Shown in pieces: positions 59,714 through 64,000 of a stretch of 64,000 nucleotides of DNA. Source of the DNA: AWTP1-13 sp050248715 (lineage in GTDB: Bacteria > Pseudomonadota > Alphaproteobacteria > Rhizobiales > Hyphomicrobiaceae). The stretch is from assembly GCA_050248715.1 (NCBI GenBank), contig JBFWRV010000016.1, forward strand, positions 29,876 through 93,875. The letters run 5' to 3'. The notes under the pieces were generated by a model, which worked only from the letters and a program-made list of their open reading frames with translations, was not told the origin of the DNA and did not search any database. The position numbers and the translations under genes are program-made. Each line of letters begins with the position of its first letter. Position 1 is the stretch's first letter.

Positions 59714-60052
59714 TCTCCGCATGCGTCTTTGGATCAAACTTTGAATCTTGTGGCAGGAAAGGGCCGAGCGATGGGCGATTTCTGTCAGCGGAGGCCGATG
59801 CTGGAGCGCGTATTTGCGCAGGCGGACCTCATGGACCGTGTGATGGAGCGGGTCGGGGTGGATGCGCCCACCGCCGCCCGGCTCGACCGGGGCATGACCT
59901 GGTACGAGGCGCGATCGCGGTGCATCGCCTGCCCCTACGACCGGCAGTGCCGAGAGTGGGTCGCACCCACAGCGGATGCCGCGCCCCGCTCAGCGCCACT
60001 CTACTGCGAGAATGCAGACTTTTTCGACGTCTGCAAACAAGCGAAGCGCTGA
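59705..60052 (+). CDS. DUF6455 cysteine-motif protein
   Basis: The 115-residue protein has a helical core (MLERVFAQADLMDRVMERVGVDA, then GMTWYEARSRCIACPYDRQC) and a C-terminal Cys (PLYCENADFF). This C-x2-C-x4-C plus distant Cys set matches DUF6455, found in alphaproteobacteria, where it may bind a metal or iron-sulfur cluster; function is unknown. Two starts compete: ATG 59705 with GGAGG, and ATG 59771 with AGGAAAGGG, which begins MGDFCQRRP. The second fits better if the FNR-type box at 59700-59713 is a promoter element. The paralogue follows 15 bp downstream. Confidence 0.75.
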   Translation: MDQSPHASLDQTLNLVAGKGRAMGDFCQRRPMLERVFAQADLMDRVMERVGVDAPTAARLDRGMTWYEARSRCIACPYDRQCREWVAPTADAAPRSAPLYCENADFFDVCKQAKR

Positions 60053-60067
60053 TGAAGGGAGGCTTCC

Positions 60068-60484
60068 ATGGTAAGCGTTCGCGTGCGCGTCGCCGAAATG
60101 TCCAGCCGCTGGCGGCGGATGATGGACGCGCGCAGGTCGGTGCGAGAGCTCGCGGTGTGCCCGCCTGAGGAGCTGCGCCGCATTGCGCGAGACGTTGGTG
60201 TTAGCGCCACCGCGCTGCGGCGCCCAGGCGGCACTCATCCGGGTCCCAGCGAACTCCTGCCGCTACGGCTGCAGCAGCTGGGGATGGACCCTGGATTTGT
60301 GAAGCATTCACAGACGGCCGCCTACCGCGATCTGGAAAGGGTATGCGCGGCGTGCAACTCGTGGCGACGCTGCGCGCGAGATCTTGGCAGAGGCGGTGTC
60401 CAGGCCGGGATGGAGAGTTATTGCCCCAACGCCCCGACCATCGATGCCCTCACGTTGGACCGGCCGGTTGAGGCCGCAAGGTGA
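60068..60484 (+). CDS. DUF6455-like cysteine-motif protein, second copy
   Basis: The 138-residue protein shows CPPEELRRIARDVGVS, a helical middle (LLPLRLQQLGMDPGFV) and the cysteine region DLERVCAACNSWRRCARDLG followed by ESYCPNAPTIDAL. The C-x2-C-x4-C plus Cys layout is shared with the previous gene, so the two are paralogues fused in tandem by 15 bp spacing. The Cys set suggests a metal or cluster site. It converges with the nar operon end, 140 bp away. Confidence 0.72.
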   Translation: MVSVRVRVAEMSSRWRRMMDARRSVRELAVCPPEELRRIARDVGVSATALRRPGGTHPGPSELLPLRLQQLGMDPGFVKHSQTAAYRDLERVCAACNSWRRCARDLGRGGVQAGMESYCPNAPTIDALTLDRPVEAAR

Positions 60485-60623
60485 GCAGCCCGTTCGGGCT
60501 CACGTGCCGGGTAAGGTGATGACCTTCGGACCCTGAAGAATGCGGCGCGGCGCTTCGGCCGTTTCATGCTGAGCCTTCGAGGACCCCGCTGTCATTCCTC
60601 GGCGCCCGTGTTTCCTATCGTTC

Positions 60624-61391
60624 CTATTGCACCAGCGGTGAGGAAGCGGCCTTGAGAGATACACCGGTAATCCGAGCGTTGCCGGCGAGGATCTGGATGT
60701 ATTGGGACACGGCCTGACGCCATGCGCGTTCCTCGAGATAGGCAGCGATCTTCCCGGAAACGGCCTCGAACGGGAGTGGCTGGCCATCTACGCGTCGCTC
60801 CAGGCGCAGCACGTGAAAGCCGTAGCGGCTGCGTACAGGCACAGGGCAGAGCTGTCCCGCTTCAAGCTGCAGCAGGAAGGTCTCAACTTCCGGCACGGTG
60901 CTGCCGCGCGTTAGCTGGCCGAGGTTGCCGCCCTGCTTTCCCGAGGGGCATGCGGATAGCGCGCGGGCCAGCTCGCCAAAGCGCTCCGGCCGAGCCGTGA
61001 GGATCGCGATGGTCTCCTCCGCCTTTGCGCGCGCGGCAGCCAGGGCCTGCTCATCGTCCTGCCGTACGGGAAAAAGGATGTGAAGCGCCTCGAACAGATC
61101 CGGGGACCGGAATCGCTTGGAGCGAGAATCGTAGTAGCGGCGGCAGATCTGCTCGTCCGCTAGGGGTGCGCTGACCTCGCGCTCGATCAGGGCGGCGATG
61201 CGGGCCTCGTCAGTCGCATCTGTACCGGGGGCAAGGCCAAGCCTGTCGGCCCGCTGCAACAAGAGCGCGCGCACGGCCAGGGCCTGCACCGCCTTCAGTC
61301 GCGCCTCTTCAAACGAAGGTGCCGGGTGGTACTGCGTCTCGCGCGCGATATCGGCTTCTGCAATGACGGCGTCGTTGACGGTGATCTCCAT
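60624..61391 (-). CDS. Parvulin-type peptidyl-prolyl isomerase in nar operon
   Basis: The 255-residue protein has a NifM-like N-terminal region (FEEARLKAVQALAVRALLLQRADRLGL) and a parvulin rotamase domain (residues about 125-225: FEALHILFPVRQDDEQAL, FGELARALSACPSGKQGGNLGQLTRG, YGFHVLRLERRVDG). A signal peptide is absent, so it probably acts in the cytoplasm on nitrate reductase subunits. Similar parvulin genes follow narI in other nitrate reducers. Its ATG overlaps the narI stop (TGATG), so it is translationally coupled. Confidence 0.88.
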   Translation of the reverse strand: MEITVNDAVIAEADIARETQYHPAPSFEEARLKAVQALAVRALLLQRADRLGLAPGTDATDEARIAALIEREVSAPLADEQICRRYYDSRSKRFRSPDLFEALHILFPVRQDDEQALAAARAKAEETIAILTARPERFGELARALSACPSGKQGGNLGQLTRGSTVPEVETFLLQLEAGQLCPVPVRSRYGFHVLRLERRVDGQPLPFEAVSGKIAAYLEERAWRQAVSQYIQILAGNARITGVSLKAASSPLVQ

Positions 61392-62098
61392 CACACAGCG
61401 CCCCTGCCGAGATTGCGGTTGCGGCGCACGATCTGGTAGCCGGGCCTGCCCAGATACCAGATGGGTGCGCTGAAGATATGCACAAGCCGCGTGAACGGCG
61501 TGAGCAGGAACAGCGTCATGCCGAACACGATGTGGATCTTGTAGATCCACGGTACGTGGTCGAGCAGATGGGCCGCGCCGGGCTGGAACATGAGAATGTT
61601 GCGGGACCATTCCGCCATGACCAGCATATGGCCGCCGGAAGGATCGGCGACCGAGTAGGGTATCCCGGCTATGCCGATGATGAGCTGCGCGTAGAGGAAG
61701 AGCAGAATGAAGATATCGGTCTTCTTGCTGGTCTTGCGGATGCGGGCATCAAAAAGGCGGCGATGAATGAGCAGCGTCATGCCGACGAAGCAGATGAACG
61801 CGAAGATGCCGCCGGCGACGACGGCGAGCAACTGTTTGCCTTTCACGGTGAGCCCAAGCGCCTTGTAAACCTCCGGCGGCGTGAGCAGGCCGAAGAAATG
61901 CCCGAAGAAAAGCAGCAGGATGCCGACATGGAACAGTACGCTGCCCCAGTAAAGCTGGCGCCGCCGCAGCAGCTGGCTTGATTGCGAGCGCCAGGTGTAC
62001 TGGCTGCGGTCGAACCGGACCCAGCTCCCCAGGAAATAGACGACCATGCAGAGGTAGGGATAGAAGCCGAACAGGAACTCGTTGATGTAGTTTGTCAT
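61391..62098 (-). CDS. narI: Respiratory nitrate reductase gamma subunit (cytochrome b)
   Basis: NarI anchors the reductase and passes electrons from quinol through two b haems. The 235-residue protein has five transmembrane helices, with candidate haem His residues in HVGILLLFFGHFFG and KIHIVFGMTLFLLTPFTRLVHIFS, and ends in the family motif APIWYLGRPGYQIVRR. It begins with ATG 62098 overlapping the narJ stop (ATGA). Length is normal. It is part of narGHJI, whose narG gene lies beyond the window. Confidence 0.96.
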   Translation of the reverse strand: MTNYINEFLFGFYPYLCMVVYFLGSWVRFDRSQYTWRSQSSQLLRRRQLYWGSVLFHVGILLLFFGHFFGLLTPPEVYKALGLTVKGKQLLAVVAGGIFAFICFVGMTLLIHRRLFDARIRKTSKKTDIFILLFLYAQLIIGIAGIPYSVADPSGGHMLVMAEWSRNILMFQPGAAHLLDHVPWIYKIHIVFGMTLFLLTPFTRLVHIFSAPIWYLGRPGYQIVRRNRNLGRGAV

Positions 62099-62757
62099 GG
62101 CTGCACCGTTTGGCGGGTGACTCTTGGGGCCGGGTCTGCCGGCGGAGCTGCGTCGTTGAAAGTCACGGGCGCTTCCTCCCACGCCGCGTCGAGAGCGGCG
62201 GGCGTGTCGTCGCGCTCCTCGGCGCTCTGGCTTTCGAGGGCATCGGGCAAGCGGCCCTCCGCAAGCGAGGCAACGGCGCTGAGGAGGGGGGCGTGCGGGC
62301 TTCCGCGGGAACGCAGCCGCCGGCCGATCAAGGCGATGATGTCGGCAACCTCGGCGAGGTGCTTTCGCGCCTCGGTCGGGGGACGCGTCGACAAGAACTC
62401 GAGGAAGAGCGGCAGGTAGTCCGGCAGCTCTCCCGCCTGCATCTCGAGGCCATGCGCACGGTAACGCAGCAACAGCTTGAGCATGGCCTCGCCGCGCTCT
62501 CGCGACTCGCCGTGGATGTGCTCGAAAAGGTGGAGCGAGGTGGAGCGGCCGCGGTCGAAAGCTTCGACGTAGGCAGCTTCGGCGTCGAGCTGCGCGCTGC
62601 CGAGAAGCCAGTCGACGAACCCGCAGACTTCAGCCACAGCCGCGTCGGAAAGCAGCTTCTCCTCGCGCAGAATGTGCGCCCCTTCTCCTGCAGCCGTCCT
62701 GATGTCGGGGGACGGATAGGAGAGGAGCGCGGACAGGACTCGAAAGGTCAGCATCAT
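62095..62757 (-). CDS. narJ: Nitrate reductase assembly chaperone NarJ
   Basis: NarJ is a cytoplasmic chaperone that holds NarG for molybdenum cofactor and iron-sulfur insertion. The 220-residue all-helical protein has FRVLSALLSYPSPDIRTAA, AYVEAFDRGRSTSLHLFEHIHGESRERGEAM and LPDYLPLFLEFLSTRP, the family core. The C-terminal 50 residues are Pro/Ala-rich and variable. It starts two bases after the narH stop and overlaps narI by four bases. Confidence 0.95.
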   Translation of the reverse strand: MMLTFRVLSALLSYPSPDIRTAAGEGAHILREEKLLSDAAVAEVCGFVDWLLGSAQLDAEAAYVEAFDRGRSTSLHLFEHIHGESRERGEAMLKLLLRYRAHGLEMQAGELPDYLPLFLEFLSTRPPTEARKHLAEVADIIALIGRRLRSRGSPHAPLLSAVASLAEGRLPDALESQSAEERDDTPAALDAAWEEAPVTFNDAAPPADPAPRVTRQTVQP

Positions 62758-62758
62758 T

Positions 62759-64000
62759 TCACCACTTGGCCCGCTCGCCGCTCGTGCGGCGCGTATCGCG
62801 GCCGAACAGGCTGAACTCGGTGTTGCCCTCGCTGCAGCCTAGTCCGAAGGAAAAGCCGCAGGTGCCACGCTCGTCATAGGGGTTGGCGCCGAACTCGCGG
62901 TGGCTCGTCGGGATGACGAACCGGTCTTCGTAGTTGGCGATTGCCATGATGCGGTACATCTCCTCGACTTGGCCCTGAGTGAGGCCGACGCGCTCCAAAA
63001 TCGCGGGCTCGAGCTTTCCGTCAACATGCTTGCGCCGCATATAGGCGCGCATGGCGAGCATGCGCTCCAGTGCAAGGGCGACGGGCGCCTCGTCTCCCGC
63101 GGTGAGCATGTTGGCGAGATATTTCAGAGGAATGCGCAGGGATCTTACGTCCGGCATCTCGCTCTCCTCGCCGAGGGCGCCGGCTTCCGCCGCCGACTTG
63201 ATGGGCGAGAGCGGAGGCACGTACCAGACCATCGGCAGCGTCCGGTATTCGGGGTGCAGGGGGAAGGCGACCTTCCAGTCCATCGCCATTTTCCACACCG
63301 GCGAATTCTGCGCACCCTCGATCCAGGACTCGGGCACGCCCTGGCGACGCGCCTCGGCAATCACGACAGGATCATGCGGATCGAGGAACACGCCGAGCTG
63401 GGCTGGATAGAGGTCCTTCTCATCGGCAACGCTCGCCGCCGCCTCGATCTTGTCGGCGTCGTAGAGCAGCACGCCGAGGTAGCGGATGCGGCCAACGCAG
63501 GTCTCCGAGCACACCGTGGGCTGGCCGGCCTCGATGCGGGGATAACAGAAGATGCACTTCTCGGATTTTCCCGACTGCCAGTTGTAGTAGATCTTCTTGT
63601 AGGGGCAGCCGGTGATGCACATGCGCCAGCCGCGGCATTTCTCCTGGTCGATGAGAACTATTCCGTCCTCCTCGCGCTTGTAGATGGCGCCGGACGGACA
63701 GGAGGATACACAGGATGGATTGAGGCAGTGCTCGCACAGCCGCGGCAGATACATCATGAAGGTCTGCTCGAACTGCCCGTAAATCTCCTTCTCGACGTCG
63801 CGAAAGTTGTAGTCGGCAGAGCGCTTCGAGAACTCGCCGCCGAGAATTTCCTCCCAGTTTGGGCCCCATTCGATCTTGGTCATGCGCTCGCCGGTGATCT
63901 GCGAGATGGCGCGCGCTGTCGGCGCGGCCTCCGACTCGGGCGCGTGATGCAGATACTCGTATTCGAAATCGAACGGCTCGTAGTAATCGTCGATCTCCGG
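62759..64000 (-). CDS. narH: Respiratory nitrate reductase beta subunit (partial)
   Basis: NarH carries four iron-sulfur clusters that link NarI to NarG. The visible 413 residues hold Cys groups CEHCLNPSCVSSCPSG, CRGWRMCITGCPYKK (with the Trp typical of the [3Fe-4S] site) and CIFCYPRIEAGQPTVCSETC, then LPMVWYVPPLSP. The frame continues without a stop from ATG 63883 to the window edge, adding DDYYEPFDFEYEYLHHAPES, which is normal NarH sequence. About 100 N-terminal residues, with the first Cys group, are outside. The gene is partial at the window end, not truncated biologically. Confidence 0.96.
   Translation of the reverse strand, partial: PEIDDYYEPFDFEYEYLHHAPESEAAPTARAISQITGERMTKIEWGPNWEEILGGEFSKRSADYNFRDVEKEIYGQFEQTFMMYLPRLCEHCLNPSCVSSCPSGAIYKREEDGIVLIDQEKCRGWRMCITGCPYKKIYYNWQSGKSEKCIFCYPRIEAGQPTVCSETCVGRIRYLGVLLYDADKIEAAASVADEKDLYPAQLGVFLDPHDPVVIAEARRQGVPESWIEGAQNSPVWKMAMDWKVAFPLHPEYRTLPMVWYVPPLSPIKSAAEAGALGEESEMPDVRSLRIPLKYLANMLTAGDEAPVALALERMLAMRAYMRRKHVDGKLEPAILERVGLTQGQVEEMYRIMAIANYEDRFVIPTSHREFGANPYDERGTCGFSFGLGCSEGNTEFSLFGRDTRRTSGERAKW

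Noticed and set aside
60068..60484. Candidate pqqD downstream of pqqC
   Set aside because: The sequence has a cysteine motif like the preceding DUF6455 protein and no PqqD winged-helix pattern.
60482..60504. Hairpin GTGAG...CTCAC at the end of the second cysteine-motif gene
   Set aside because: The stem has a three-base bulge and no T-run follows, so it is not called a terminator.
1..64000. CRISPR array, rRNA, tRNA, prophage or integrative element
   Set aside because: No regularly spaced repeats, no tRNA-like cloverleaf, no integrase and no phage structural gene were seen on reading the window.

Overview
This window is a 64 kb piece of a high-GC alphaproteobacterial chromosome, most likely from the Hyphomicrobiales (Rhizobiales). 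The evidence is the tatABC-serS order, an Hsp20 gene next to DUF1150, a DUF2066 gene followed by a CDP-alcohol phosphatidyltransferase beside purMN, HWE-family histidine kinases, and many alphaproteobacterial small families (DUF1127, DUF6455, 'TFPASDP' proteins). Genus is not decidable by eye. The gene set suggests a facultatively anaerobic, metabolically flexible soil or water bacterium that respires nitrate (narHJI plus a parvulin) and makes PQQ (pqqA, pqqB, pqqC). No rRNA, tRNA, CRISPR array or intact mobile element was seen.

Layout. 0-8 kb: GAF-PAS-HWE kinase, DUF6404-like membrane protein, orphan ABC ATPase, the Tat translocase and seryl-tRNA synthetase. 7.6-14.2 kb: small membrane proteins, a two-subunit sodium:solute (probably acetate) symporter and, divergently, an unknown protein plus a large DEDDh exonuclease/CBS/DUF294 fusion. 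14.3-17 kb: an IF-1 paralogue, a second PAS-HWE kinase and a DUF1127 protein. 17-24.3 kb: catabolic accessory genes (tandem MaoC, Asp-box propeller, LLM oxidoreductase, LsrF-like aldolase/thiolase, RhaD-type aldolase-dehydrogenase). 24.3-27.1 kb: an IS630 remnant and a split B12-dependent acyl-CoA mutase. 27.2-34.8 kb: DM13 protein, broken cytochrome c, GST/MarR pair, molybdopterin oxidoreductase, small secreted proteins, RidA and a P450. 35-38.8 kb: purN, purM, DUF2066 and the phosphatidyltransferase. 39-44.6 kb: NTF2, DUF1428 and VOC genes, a fused HigB-HigA remnant, an M24 hydrolase, an SDR and a Tat-exported SMP-30 protein. 44.7-49.4 kb: envelope block (SNase-like membrane protein, two glycosyltransferases, an unknown anchored protein). 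49.5-55.2 kb: TauE/SafE, Hsp20-DUF1150 with an RpoH-like promoter, oxidoreductase, hydrolase and a Crp/Fnr regulator with a parS-like palindrome downstream. 55.4-60.5 kb: pqqA, an MFS transporter, a class-IV aminotransferase, pqqB, pqqC and two cysteine-motif proteins, the first with an FNR-box at its start codon. 60.6-64 kb: nitrate reductase narH(partial)-narJ-narI-parvulin on the minus strand.

The strongest unusual signals are the HigB-HigA in-frame fusion, the parS-like site, the low-GC insertion in SerRS, the fused exonuclease-CBS-nucleotidyltransferase beside the symporter, the divergent split mutase, the FNR-box/DUF6455 pair between pqq and nar, and a dispersed palindrome present in two inverted copies. 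All assignments rest on reading motifs and context by eye; no database search was run.
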